Assembly (NCBI RefSeq): GCF_038181555.1
Contig: NZ_JBBWUA010000004.1
Coordinates: forward strand, 62,001-126,000
DNA length: 64,000 bases
Reading direction: 5' to 3'
Source of the DNA: Desulfitobacterium sp038181555
GTDB taxonomy: Bacteria; Bacillota; Desulfitobacteriia; Desulfitobacteriales; Desulfitobacteriaceae
The position numbers and the translations under genes were made by a program. Of the stretch, positions 43,016 to 51,831 are shown in pieces (position 1 is the first letter of the stretch; every line of letters begins with the position of its first letter). The notes under the pieces were generated by a model, which did no database searches, was not told where the DNA came from, and was given only the letters and a program-made list of their open reading frames with translations.

Positions 43016-43048
43016 CTGGCTTCTGTATTGATCGAATAATTGGTGTTT

Positions 43049-44620
43049 CTAGGTCCAAGGCTGCTCCTTCGCAGCTTCTTGTCCACTGATACGCCCGTTA
43101 ACAATACAATCTGTGCAGGCAACGCCGCCTAAACGAACTGCCCCATGCACGCCACCCGTTACTTCACCAGCTGCGTATAACCCTTTTATCGGTTGGAAAT
43201 CTTGATTAATAACTTGGCATTTGACGTTTGTTACGAGACCGCCCATAGTATGGTGAACCTTCGGCCATAATCTCGTGACGTAGAAAGGTGCTTCACGGGT
43301 AGGTTTGGCACCTTTCATAATCATGGTATTAAAGTCATCATCCTTGCCTTTTTGTACAAAAGAATCCCAACGTTTCATTTCAGCGAGAAAGGGTTCGACG
43401 GGAATCTTGTATGCTTTAGCAACTTCTTCAAGGGTATTATATTTTTTGATTGCGCCTACTTCCATGGCGCCCTTTAAGATTTTGGGGAGGATTTGGAGTT
43501 TTACAGCATATTCATCACCAACAAGGATACTTGGTTCGCCTAAGGCGATGATGGCGTCTGCACGGACTTTACGATTCCCTGTTTCCATGATAAAACGTTT
43601 CCCTGTTTTTACATCAATCATCGGCGAGAAGCCCACCAGTCGCTCAACGAATTGCGGAACATAGCCAAACCCCTTTTCTTCGGGGCTTGTCCAGGGACCA
43701 AGTTGAATCCAGTCTAAATGGACGTCCATAGCATTATGCTTTAAGGTTTCTCTCAGTAACTCTCCTGTGGCACCGGGATGGTTGGTGCTCGTAAACTTAT
43801 CCGTAAGTCTAGGTTCATGGATCACCCGCATTTGAATATCCTGGGAGAAACCACCAGAAGCTAAGATAACAGCCTTATTGGCCTTAATGAGCATGAGGGT
43901 GCCACTGTTCTCATCCCCGAATTTGTACCCATCACGAACCTCTACCCCAATAATTCGTTGTTCGTCGTTTTCAATAAGCCGAGTGACCTTCCTTTTCTTT
44001 GCAACGAAGATGCCTTTTTCATTTAATTTTGTAAGCATCGGTTTGATATAGCCTGAACCTGAGGCATTTTCTGTTTGATGAGCTCTAAGCACAGAGTGAC
44101 CGCCGTGAAAATTGAGCTTTTCGCGAAACTTTATGCCCAAGTAATTTTGACACCATTCTAAGGCCTCATTGGACTTTTCGGCAACAATGGTGGCTTTGTC
44201 AACATGATTTAAGTTACCACCTGCTTTGAGCATATCCTTAACCATAAGCTCGACTGAATCTTTAATCCCAGCCGCTGCTTGCATTTTCGTATTGGCACAG
44301 CACATATCTCCACCATTTATCGTCGAGTTTCCGCCTGCAACGTGCATTTTCTCGAGGATTATGACTTTGGAACCTGCTTCCACGACTTCTAGGGCTGCCG
44401 ATAGAGCTGCAAACCCACTGCCAACCACAATAACATCCGTTTCTTCATTCCAGTTTAGTCCACCTGCTGTTTTCGTTGTGCCTGCATTATTTGTATTAGT
44501 AGTGCTGGGACCTTGGCTGGCATTAGCACAACCTGCTAATGCGCCAGCACCTACAAGAGTCACACCAGTCAGCGCCATTTTCTTTAGAAACTGTCTTCTT
44601 CCGACCAATTCTTTAGCCAT
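43049..44620 (-). CDS. Exported FAD-dependent fumarate-reductase-like flavoprotein
   Basis: 523 residues. The N-terminus has a Tat signal (RRQFLKKMALTGVTLVGAGALAGC) whose end LAGC is also a lipobox, so it is probably a Tat-exported lipoprotein. FAD-binding starts at TDVIVVGSGFAALSAALEVVEAG. The C-terminal GLYAAGEVTGGVHGAVRLGGVACTDCIVNGR matches the family, though the usual HGANRLGGNA is altered. This family includes fumarate, urocanate and methacrylate reductases of flavocytochrome c type; the substrate is not readable. The tetraheme cytochrome gene is 15 nt upstream on the same strand and should feed it electrons. Confidence 0.88.
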   Translation of the reverse strand: MAKELVGRRQFLKKMALTGVTLVGAGALAGCANASQGPSTTNTNNAGTTKTAGGLNWNEETDVIVVGSGFAALSAALEVVEAGSKVIILEKMHVAGGNSTINGGDMCCANTKMQAAAGIKDSVELMVKDMLKAGGNLNHVDKATIVAEKSNEALEWCQNYLGIKFREKLNFHGGHSVLRAHQTENASGSGYIKPMLTKLNEKGIFVAKKRKVTRLIENDEQRIIGVEVRDGYKFGDENSGTLMLIKANKAVILASGGFSQDIQMRVIHEPRLTDKFTSTNHPGATGELLRETLKHNAMDVHLDWIQLGPWTSPEEKGFGYVPQFVERLVGFSPMIDVKTGKRFIMETGNRKVRADAIIALGEPSILVGDEYAVKLQILPKILKGAMEVGAIKKYNTLEEVAKAYKIPVEPFLAEMKRWDSFVQKGKDDDFNTMIMKGAKPTREAPFYVTRLWPKVHHTMGGLVTNVKCQVINQDFQPIKGLYAAGEVTGGVHGAVRLGGVACTDCIVNGRISGQEAAKEQPWT

Positions 44621-44635
44621 GGTTTGTTCCCCTCT

Positions 44636-45103
44636 CTACTGTTTAGTTTCTCCTACAATTTCCCACTCTTTGTCTAACTCTTTGATCCATGGGAAATCGT
44701 GGCATTGGGAACACATCATTTGCGATTTACCATGAACGGAGTGACATATGGTGCAATCTTCTAGGTCATAATGATGAGGGCCGTGAGGATTGGGATCCAT
44801 ATCTTTAGTTTTCGCTCTGAGGTCTTCTATGTTTTTATGGCAACTTTGGCATTGCTGCTTGGTCACGGGTTTTCCTTCAGTGACATGACATTGCTCACAT
44901 TTTACTCCCATCTTAGAGTGAGAGTTGTTTTGACGATCAGCTGTCTGAGTGGTTGGGGGTTGGCTACCTTGTTGGATATTTGGTTGGTTTGGTTGATTTT
45001 TGTTCTGTGTTGTACATCCTATCACGGCTACAATGATAACCAATAGACCGAGCATAAGTACTAAAAGCTTTCCTTTTAGCGAGCCTCCTTCATTTTTGAA
45101 CAT
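44636..45103 (-). CDS. Tetraheme cytochrome c lipoprotein
   Basis: 155 residues. A lipoprotein signal (LLVLMLGLLVIIVAVIGC) and a Ser/Thr/Gln/Pro-rich linker are followed by four heme c motifs: CEQCH, CQSCH, CTICH and CSQCH. It is the equivalent of the heme domain of flavocytochrome c fumarate reductases, here split from the flavin subunit encoded downstream. Both proteins seem anchored outside the membrane. RBS GGGAG 8 nt before the ATG. Confidence 0.9.
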   Translation of the reverse strand: MFKNEGGSLKGKLLVLMLGLLVIIVAVIGCTTQNKNQPNQPNIQQGSQPPTTQTADRQNNSHSKMGVKCEQCHVTEGKPVTKQQCQSCHKNIEDLRAKTKDMDPNPHGPHHYDLEDCTICHSVHGKSQMMCSQCHDFPWIKELDKEWEIVGETKQ

Positions 45104-45194
45104 ACATGCGTCTCCCTTCCCTGTGAAATATTATTATTTTTAGTTCTTGTAAGAATTTTATACTGACACAGTTAAGCTACTTAAGACTCTTCCA

Positions 45195-45231
45195 CAAAAT
45201 AATAAGAAACTTGGCCTACAACCAAGTTTCT
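45195..45231 (-). terminator. Terminator of the two-component operon
   Basis: AGAAACTTGG and CCAAGTTTCT pair around 7 nt; the minus strand continues TATTATTTTG. Seventeen nt beyond the kinase stop. Confidence 0.75.
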
Positions 45232-45247
45232 GTATAGAGAGGTACTG

Positions 45248-46651
45248 CTATTGATTATTAAACTGTTCTTTAATGCTAAGGGGAAGTAAGATTGTAAATT
45301 GGCTCCCTTCGCCTAGTGCACTTTTAACTTCTAGTGTCCCTTGATGAAGAAGAGTAATCTGTTTAACTAAGGCTAGCCCAATACCCGTACCCCCTGTTTC
45401 CCGAGAGCGGGACTTTTCTGCCCGATAAAAACGTTCGAAGATCAGAGGAAGATCCTTTTCAGGAATACCAACCCCCGAGTCACGAACAGAAACAAGGATA
45501 TCATTCGGTTCAGTCTCCATGAGAATTGAGATTGTTCCCGGATTTTCTGTAAATTTATAAGCATTGTGGAGAAGATTATAGAAAAGTCGAGTTAATAAAT
45601 ATTCATCTCCTTCTATGAGAAACGAGTCCGGCTTATCCCATTCGAGATCTATCCCTTTTTCTTGGATGAGAGGAGAGAGCTTATTCACTGTTTTATCAAT
45701 GAGTTCGCTGATATCTACTTGAGTAAAATTCGGTTGTAAGGCACCCATCTCTGCCACATTGAGATCCTTAAGATCACTGGATAACTCGACCAAGCGTTCA
45801 ATTTCTTCATTAATGATGGTAAGGTTTTCGTTATCTGCTGGAAGTACTCCATCTTGGAAAGCCTCAATATAGCTGCGGATGGAGGTTAAAGGAGTACGTA
45901 ACTCATGAGCGATATCGGCTGTGAATTGTTTGCGGAGATGCTCTTGCTTTTTTAGGTTATCCGCCATCCCATTAAAAGCCGTTGCTAATTGTCCCACTTC
46001 ATCCCGGGTCATCACAGAAACTTGTTGATCAAGATGGCCTTCTCCAACGCGCTGAACCGCATGAGTTAAGGTTTGCAAGGGGGTGGTTAAGCGACGGCTG
46101 ATCCAATAACTGAGTAGACTGCCGATGATAAGAGCAAGGAGCCCGGCAAGGAGCAAGGATTGATAGATAGCCGAGACGAAAGATTGGTCGGCTGGATTTA
46201 GAACCTTAGCTCTCGCAGGATAGCGAACATCCGCAAAGGCCAGGATTCCCTGAGGACTATAGATCGCCAGGGTCTTGCTTTTCCATTCTTCGACTGCATA
46301 GTTTAGTCCCATATCCATCCCCATACCCATGTTTATTTCGGAGTCACTTTGCATCATTGTTTCCATGGGATTGATTAGGGTCATGATTGTTTCTCCGGTA
46401 GGTTTTTTAAGCAAGATATGAGTTCCTAGGGGAAGGGAGTGTGCAATATCATAAAGGGAGTCTTTATCCCAACACCCATGACTAAGAAAACTACTGCTCA
46501 AACGTTCAGGTAATTGTTCCAGAGTTTCTTCTGTTGAGCGAGCAAGATAGTCACTGAATTGCTTTTGAAATACCAGATTCACGGACAGAATGCTTAGTAA
46601 TAAGGTTATGAGAATAATCGCGAAGGAGGAAAAAAATAGTCGTTTATGCAT
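45248..46651 (-). CDS. Sensor histidine kinase with Met-rich extracytoplasmic segment
   Basis: 467 residues. TM1 (about 8-28), extracytoplasmic domain (29-165), TM2 (about 168-186), HAMP (187-240), phospho-His in FTADIAHELRTPLTSIRSYIE, and HATPase with NAYKFTENPG, GVGIPEKDL and GGTGIGLALVK. The sensor domain holds ETMMQSDSEINMGMGMDMGL, a methionine cluster like those that bind Cu(I) in exported copper proteins. Overlapping operon with the response regulator 3 nt upstream. Ligand is inference. Confidence 0.9.
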   Translation of the reverse strand: MHKRLFFSSFAIILITLLLSILSVNLVFQKQFSDYLARSTEETLEQLPERLSSSFLSHGCWDKDSLYDIAHSLPLGTHILLKKPTGETIMTLINPMETMMQSDSEINMGMGMDMGLNYAVEEWKSKTLAIYSPQGILAFADVRYPARAKVLNPADQSFVSAIYQSLLLAGLLALIIGSLLSYWISRRLTTPLQTLTHAVQRVGEGHLDQQVSVMTRDEVGQLATAFNGMADNLKKQEHLRKQFTADIAHELRTPLTSIRSYIEAFQDGVLPADNENLTIINEEIERLVELSSDLKDLNVAEMGALQPNFTQVDISELIDKTVNKLSPLIQEKGIDLEWDKPDSFLIEGDEYLLTRLFYNLLHNAYKFTENPGTISILMETEPNDILVSVRDSGVGIPEKDLPLIFERFYRAEKSRSRETGGTGIGLALVKQITLLHQGTLEVKSALGEGSQFTILLPLSIKEQFNNQ

Positions 46652-46654
46652 TGT

Positions 46655-47347
46655 TTATTCCTCCTGATGGGGATTGAATTTATAGCCGATTCCATACACA
46701 GTAAGGATAATTTTCGGATCGCTGGGAACGGCCTCGATCTTCTGTCTCAATTTCTTTATATGCGCGTCAATAACGCGTTCATCTCCACCAAAATCATGAC
46801 CTTGAACAATCTCTACCAACTGACCTCGGGAATAGACCCTTCCTGGATATTTTGCTAAGGCACAGAGGATTTTGAACTCTGTAGGGGTTAAGGGGACCAC
46901 TTTTTCATGCAAACGGACCTCATGACGCGAGTTATCGATGGCTAAACCATTATCGTAGGTAAGGATATCGGCAAGGGGAGACGTCTCAAGAGTAGTGCGT
47001 CGTAACACGGCTTTGACTCTCGCCACCACTTCCCGAGGACTAAAGGGTTTGCTAATATAGTCATCGGCACCGATGTTAAAACCTTGAATCCGATCTTCAA
47101 GTTCAACTTTAGCGGTGAGCATGATAATGGGAGTAGCAGAGATTTTACGAATCTCCTTACAAATTTCTTCGCCTGTGAGGCCAGGCAACATCAGATCTAA
47201 AAGGACGAGGTCATAAGGATTTTCTTTGAATAGGGTTAGAGCAACCAGGCCATTAACCGCAGTGGTTACATGAAAGCCTTCCTGCTGAAGGTAAGCTTTA
47301 AGGACGTTACTGATGTTCTTTTCGTCATCTACCAAGAGTATTCGCAT
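46655..47347 (-). CDS. OmpR-family response regulator
   Basis: 230 residues. Receiver domain with phospho-Asp in DLVLLDLMLPGLTGEE and Lys in ISKPFSPREV; C-terminal winged helix (LTPTEFKILCALAKYPGRVYSRGQLVEIV, DERVIDAHIKKLRQKIE). OmpR-type regulators bind direct repeats with an 11-bp period. Three such repeats (TTCAT type) lie in the divergent promoter of the DUF2318 gene, and the same array occurs at six further promoters in the next 16 kb. Confidence 0.92.
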   Translation of the reverse strand: MRILLVDDEKNISNVLKAYLQQEGFHVTTAVNGLVALTLFKENPYDLVLLDLMLPGLTGEEICKEIRKISATPIIMLTAKVELEDRIQGFNIGADDYISKPFSPREVVARVKAVLRRTTLETSPLADILTYDNGLAIDNSRHEVRLHEKVVPLTPTEFKILCALAKYPGRVYSRGQLVEIVQGHDFGGDERVIDAHIKKLRQKIEAVPSDPKIILTVYGIGYKFNPHQEE

Positions 47348-47437
47348 AGGAAATTCACCTCAAAATCTAATATCATAGTTCTATTTTATTTGACAAAAAA
47401 GGCGTTGCATAGGGTTATCCATAGAATGTTCCTAGAA

Positions 47438-47480
47438 TTCATGAGAAATTCATAAGTTTTTCATTAGGAAATCATATAAT
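47438..47480 (+). promoter_or_regulatory. 11-bp direct-repeat array and -10 box of the DUF2318/ABC operon
   Basis: TTCATGAGAAA (47438), TTCATAAGTTT (47449) and TTCATTAGGAA (47460) abut exactly, followed by 4 nt and TATAAT (47475-47480). No good -35 is present, as expected for an activator-dependent promoter. Confidence 0.8.
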
Positions 47481-47554
47481 TAAGCAAAAATATAGATGGC
47501 TAATATCAAGACAAAGCAGAGTGAAATGAAATATTGATGGAGGGTTAATATTAA

Positions 47555-48142
47555 ATGAGTAAAGATCAAAACAGTAAAAAAGAGAGATTTTCCCAACCAG
47601 AAAAGAAAAGTAAAGCTCCTCTCATCGGCGGTATGATTATTCTTGGTGTAGCGATTATCGCTGGAAGCTTCTTCTTAACAGGCAATAATAAGTCGGACTC
47701 TGATCGATTCGCCACTGCAACTGTTGGCCAAACCGTTGATTATAGTGGACCGACTCCCCTCCAACAAGTTAAAGTTGGCCCTGTAAAGGCGGAAAATGGT
47801 AAAGTGGTGATTTCGACTCTATCGGAACTTAAGGATAAGAAATTTATCTATACGCAATATCAAGCCGGAGGTAAAGCGCTTCCACTTACAGCATTGGTTC
47901 GCCCCGATGGTAGCGTCGTAGTGGCTGTCAGCATCTGTGAACCTTGCAACAGTGATTCTTTCAGGATTGAAGGAGATATAATCGTTTGCAATGCTTGTAA
48001 TACTAAGTGGGAATTAGATTCCTTCAAAGGAATTGGCGGGGGATGCACCGACTATCCACCAGATCTTTTAGTCTATACTCAAAACGGAGACAAACTGGAA
48101 GTGGATCAAGCTGTTTTGGATGCTTGGAAGCCAAGAGTTTAA
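47555..48142 (+). CDS. DUF2318 membrane-anchored protein
   Basis: 195 residues. A polar N-terminus and one membrane anchor (PLIGGMIILGVAIIAGSFFLT) are followed by a soluble outer domain. This contains CEPCNSDSFRIEGDIIVCNACNTKWE, two CxxC pairs typical of DUF2318, thought to bind a metal or Fe-S centre, and a third Cys in GGGCTDYPPDLL. In Campylobacter the P19 iron-uptake locus encodes a DUF2318 protein beside two MacB-like permeases and an ATPase, the same set as here. First gene of the operon and preceded by the 11-bp repeat array. Confidence 0.85.
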   Translation: MSKDQNSKKERFSQPEKKSKAPLIGGMIILGVAIIAGSFFLTGNNKSDSDRFATATVGQTVDYSGPTPLQQVKVGPVKAENGKVVISTLSELKDKKFIYTQYQAGGKALPLTALVRPDGSVVVAVSICEPCNSDSFRIEGDIIVCNACNTKWELDSFKGIGGGCTDYPPDLLVYTQNGDKLEVDQAVLDAWKPRV

Positions 48143-48192
48143 TATCTTGGTGCTATAAGATGAAGACCTCAGCAGCTTAGGAGGAGAATCAA

Positions 48193-48891
48193 TTGAGTCT
48201 AATCAAAGTGGATAATGTATCAAAAACCTATCAAGGTGGAGAGGGAGCTGTTCATGCTCTTAAGAATATCAATCTCGAGGTGACCCAAGGCCAGTTTCTG
48301 GCCTTGCTTGGTCCTTCGGGGTCAGGGAAGAGCACTTTGCTCAGTATTCTAGGGGCATTGAATCCACCTACCCAAGGACAGGTTTTAATCGATGATATTT
48401 CTGTATATGGATTGGATGAGGAGAGACGATCTGATTTTCGCCATGAATATATTGGCTTTGTCTTTCAACAATATCAGTTAATTCCGTATCTTACAGCTTT
48501 AGAAAATGTGATGCTTCCCTTAGCCATAACCAAGTATTCGGATAAGGAGCAAAGGGAGATGGCCCAAAGGGTATTAGAGAAGGTGGGATTGGGCCAAAAA
48601 TCTATGCGTTTACCTAACCAACTTTCTGGAGGAGAACAAAACCGGGTGGCTATTGCTCGTGCCATAGTTAACGAGCCTGTTCTTCTTTTTGCAGATGAAC
48701 CCACGGGAAGTCTAGATAGCAAAACAGCGAAGGAAATCCTAGAGCTTTTCCAGGCCTTGAACAGGGATGGACAGACCATTATTATGGTAACCCATAACTT
48801 AGAGAATCTTGCTTATGTTTCCCATTCAGTGCAAATTCGGGATGGGATAATCGTGAAAAGTCCTGAGCCTGTAGTCGGTGGTGCAGTATGA
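48193..48891 (+). CDS. ABC transporter ATPase, MacB/LolD type
   Basis: 232 residues. Walker A GPSGSGKST, signature LSGGEQNRVAIARA, Walker B VLLFADEPTGSLD. LolD/MacB-type ATPases work with FtsX-fold permeases on the outer side of the membrane rather than as classic importers. TTG start with GGAGGAG upstream. It overlaps the first permease gene by 4 nt. Confidence 0.93.
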   Translation: MSLIKVDNVSKTYQGGEGAVHALKNINLEVTQGQFLALLGPSGSGKSTLLSILGALNPPTQGQVLIDDISVYGLDEERRSDFRHEYIGFVFQQYQLIPYLTALENVMLPLAITKYSDKEQREMAQRVLEKVGLGQKSMRLPNQLSGGEQNRVAIARAIVNEPVLLFADEPTGSLDSKTAKEILELFQALNRDGQTIIMVTHNLENLAYVSHSVQIRDGIIVKSPEPVVGGAV

Positions 48892-50048
48892 AGATCCTTG
48901 ACATTTCCTTAGGAAATCTAAAAAGGCGCAAGCTGCGTTCTTTTTTGCTTCTATTAAGTATTATCATCGGCGTTTCTTCCAGCGTCTTTCTCTTTACCAC
49001 CACCCGCTCTATGGAACAGGATGTCGCTGATAAAATCGACCAGTTTGGTTCGAACCTTCTGATCCTGCCAAAAGCGGGCGAAACCTTATCCTTTGGTGGT
49101 GTAACCGTGGGGACAAGTTTTGGAAAAGAACTGGACATATCGATGATTCCCTTGATGAAGACGATTAAAAATAATGAGACCCTAGCAACAATATCGCCAA
49201 AATTACTAGCTGAAGCAACAATTCAAGATAAAAAAGTACTTCTCGTAGGAGTACAATTTGCCGACGAGCTTCGTCTCAAGAAATGGTGGAAGATTGATGG
49301 TTTAGAGGCGGGACAACTTCCTGTAGCCAATGAAATTCTAATCGGAAGTGAAGTGGCTCGTATCCTTAAGCTAAGCCCTCAACAGCTAGTTCAAATTAAG
49401 GGTCAGGAATTTCGCGTGGGTGGAATTATCCAACCTACTGGGTCTATTGAGAACGATCAGGCCATTTTTATGGATTTAACTATTTTGCAAAAGGCAGAGA
49501 ACAAGCCCACAGCCATTAATCTTATTGAAGCAGCTGTTCTTTGCTACACTTGCCCAATCGAAGATGTAACGATACAACTGAGTGAAAAATTACCGGAAGC
49601 CAAAGTGACGGCTCTTCAATCCACATTAGAGTCACGGGACGATACCGTTCAGCAATTTAGCCTTTTCGCTACGATCATTTCAGTAATCTTGCTGATTACC
49701 AGTGGATTTGTAGTCGCCATGTCCATGATTTCAGCTGTAAAAGAGCGGACTCGGGATATCGGTGTCCTTCGAGCCATAGGCTTTAGGAAAAAGCACATTC
49801 TGTGCATGTTTCTATACGAAGTAAGCTTGGTTAGTGTGCTGGGTGGTTTAATTGGATTCGGACTAGGAATGGGATTAGCCATGAATTTTGGATCCTCGCT
49901 AGCTCAAATGACCGTTCAGGTCCCATTTCAGCCGATCCTCGTCCTATACTCCATCCTGGCTGCCTTGGGAATCAGCCTTATAGCAAGTATCTATCCTGCC
50001 TGGAAGGCTACCAAGCTCGATCCTGTAGAAGCTCTACGTTACTTCTAA
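48888..50048 (+). CDS. MacB/FtsX-type ABC permease with CxxC in the outer domain
   Basis: 386 residues. TM1 (about 15-33, FLLLLSIIIGVSSSVFLFT), a MacB_PCD-type outer domain (40-250) and three C-terminal helices (FtsX domain, 265-380: VILLITSGFVVAMSMISAVKERTRDIGVLRAIGFRKKHIL). The outer domain contains AAVLCYTCPIEDV, a CxxC absent from the second permease, which has WSLIELNT at that place. The pair probably forms a heterodimer. Confidence 0.88.
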   Translation: MKILDISLGNLKRRKLRSFLLLLSIIIGVSSSVFLFTTTRSMEQDVADKIDQFGSNLLILPKAGETLSFGGVTVGTSFGKELDISMIPLMKTIKNNETLATISPKLLAEATIQDKKVLLVGVQFADELRLKKWWKIDGLEAGQLPVANEILIGSEVARILKLSPQQLVQIKGQEFRVGGIIQPTGSIENDQAIFMDLTILQKAENKPTAINLIEAAVLCYTCPIEDVTIQLSEKLPEAKVTALQSTLESRDDTVQQFSLFATIISVILLITSGFVVAMSMISAVKERTRDIGVLRAIGFRKKHILCMFLYEVSLVSVLGGLIGFGLGMGLAMNFGSSLAQMTVQVPFQPILVLYSILAALGISLIASIYPAWKATKLDPVEALRYF

Positions 50049-50060
50049 TCGGAGGTTACT

Positions 50061-51197
50061 ATGACACTTAATCATATCGCCCTGCAAAATCTGAGAAGAA
50101 GACCTGGGAAAACTCTTTTTCTTGTCTTAACCTTTGCTTTTATCGTCGCAACGATTTCCTCCTTAACTATCCTTGCTTTGGGGATGAAGGAGGACTTGCA
50201 AAAAAGTTTAACAGAGTACGGAGCCAATGTCGTCATTAGCCCACGCACGGAGCAATTGAACTTGAGCTATGGGGGATTATCTGTCTCCAGTGTGGAATAT
50301 GAGGTGAAGAAGCTTGATTCCAAGACTGTGGATGTTATATACAGACAGATGGGTGAAGAGGTAACCATCGCCCCTAAAGTGATTGGCTCAATACAATCCC
50401 CAGAAAAACTCTATATGGTTATGGGGGTGGACTTTGATCAGGAACTCAAGATTAAGCCATGGTGGAAGATTGATGGTAAGGTCCCAAAGGATAATGAAAT
50501 CGTTGTTGGCTCACAGTTAGCTATGAATTCAAATCTCCAGGTCGGTGATATCGTGGATTTTGGTAAGGCTAAATACCCTATAGTAGGAATCATGGCAGAA
50601 ACCGGAGGGTCAGAGGATCAAGGAGTTTTTACCACGATTGATACGGCTCGGTCCCTGACTGGGATCACTACAGAATGGTCCTTAATTGAACTCAACACGC
50701 TGGATACAGCGCAAACCGCGGCGCAATTATCTCCTTTATTACCTGAGGCCAATGTGACTGAAGTGACTCAGATTGTTCAAGGTTCTAAAGAAAGTGTAGA
50801 ACGCTTTACTAGCTTCTCCTGGACTATTTCCTTAGCTATGGGGTTAATCGGAGCTTTAGTGATTATCGTGACCCTAGCGGGAAATGTCAATGATCGAGCT
50901 CGTGAACTTGGTGTGCTTCGGGCTATTGGTTTTCGCCAAAAGCATATTCTTACCTTGTTTGGCAGGGAAGCATTGATCGTTAGCCTTGCGGGAAGTCTGC
51001 TGGGCTATATCGTAGGACTATTTGTTCCTTTAATCATCGGACCGCTTTTAGGATATAATTCTTTCATCTTCTCGACCCATCTAGGGCTAGGAAGTGCCCT
51101 AGTGGTTGCTTCTCTATTAGTAGGAATGGTGGCAATGATATACCCTGTTTGGAGAACACTGAAATTAGATCTACAGGATGTGCTTAAGTATATATAA
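50061..51197 (+). CDS. MacB/FtsX-type ABC permease
   Basis: 378 residues with the same layout as the upstream permease: one N-terminal helix, an outer domain with KPWWKIDGKVPKDNEIVVGSQLA (the partner has KKWWKIDG), and three C-terminal helices with RARELGVLRAIGFRQKHIL. No CxxC. Twelve nt after the first permease, so co-translated. Together they resemble Campylobacter Cj1661/Cj1662. Confidence 0.88.
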   Translation: MTLNHIALQNLRRRPGKTLFLVLTFAFIVATISSLTILALGMKEDLQKSLTEYGANVVISPRTEQLNLSYGGLSVSSVEYEVKKLDSKTVDVIYRQMGEEVTIAPKVIGSIQSPEKLYMVMGVDFDQELKIKPWWKIDGKVPKDNEIVVGSQLAMNSNLQVGDIVDFGKAKYPIVGIMAETGGSEDQGVFTTIDTARSLTGITTEWSLIELNTLDTAQTAAQLSPLLPEANVTEVTQIVQGSKESVERFTSFSWTISLAMGLIGALVIIVTLAGNVNDRARELGVLRAIGFRQKHILTLFGREALIVSLAGSLLGYIVGLFVPLIIGPLLGYNSFIFSTHLGLGSALVVASLLVGMVAMIYPVWRTLKLDLQDVLKYI

Positions 51198-51213
51198 GTG
51201 ATGTGATTATATT

Positions 51214-51597
51214 ATGAAAAAGCTTGAGAAGCTTCTTATCATCGGCGTTTTACTCATAAGTGTTGTTTCACTTGGGGCTATGGCACTGGCGAAAACGGAG
51301 TATCAAGACGCTAATATTGTAATTGTCGTTGAAAACGAGGTTGAACAAAGAATCCCCCTCGAGGTTCAAGAACAAAGTCAAACGTATGAGTTTAAGTTTA
51401 GAGACAAAACTGGTTTTATCGAAGTGAAGAATGGCAGAGTAAGAATGCAGGAGATGGATAAGGAAATCTGTCCAAAAGGCATTTGTTCAGATACCGGATG
51501 GATCGATAGTACGAACCAAGCCATTGTTTGTTTGCCCAATAAAATTATTGTCACCATTCAAGGGATGGATGATTATTCAAGGGAGGAAATACTTTAA
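51214..51597 (+). CDS. NusG domain II-containing membrane-anchored protein
   Basis: 127 residues. One N-terminal membrane anchor or signal (LLIIGVLLISVVSLGAMALA), then a beta-barrel NusG_II domain with the family's cysteine pattern CPKGICSDTGWI and IVCLPNKIIVTI. The role of such stand-alone domains is unknown; they often occur with redox or flavin-transfer systems. It is the last gene of the DUF2318/ABC operon, 16 nt after the permease. Confidence 0.8.
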   Translation: MKKLEKLLIIGVLLISVVSLGAMALAKTEYQDANIVIVVENEVEQRIPLEVQEQSQTYEFKFRDKTGFIEVKNGRVRMQEMDKEICPKGICSDTGWIDSTNQAIVCLPNKIIVTIQGMDDYSREEIL

Positions 51598-51636
51598 AAG
51601 ATATTTCCGAAGTTTTCAAAACGCTATCCAAGATTT

Positions 51637-51690
51637 AACACCTCAAGATTAGGATCTAACATGTTAGAATATCTAGAGGTGTTATTTTTG
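51637..51690 (+). terminator. Terminator of the DUF2318/ABC operon
   Basis: AACACCTC and GAGGTGTT pair, with an inner TCTAAC/GTTAGA stem, followed by ATTTTTG. Confidence 0.85.
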
Positions 51691-51736
51691 TTTCATTTCA
51701 GCGAGAATAACGACCTTGCATACTTTCTTCCAGTAT

Positions 51737-51793
51737 AAGGACAATTAGCGACTTCGCCTTTATAGATGAGTGATCAAAAGCTTGGCGAAGCCG
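51737..51793 (+). repeat. Stem-loop element, copy 1
   Basis: Begins AAGGACAATTAGCGACTTCG and closes with GGCGAAGCCG 47 nt from the start. Copy 2 at 58467-58523 matches 20 of the first 22 positions and has the closing arm at the same distance, while the interior differs. It lies 39 nt upstream of the metalloprotease start. Confidence 0.55.
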
Positions 51794-51831
51794 GGTTTTC
51801 TTTACGCCAAAACGCAGTAAGAGGTGAAATA

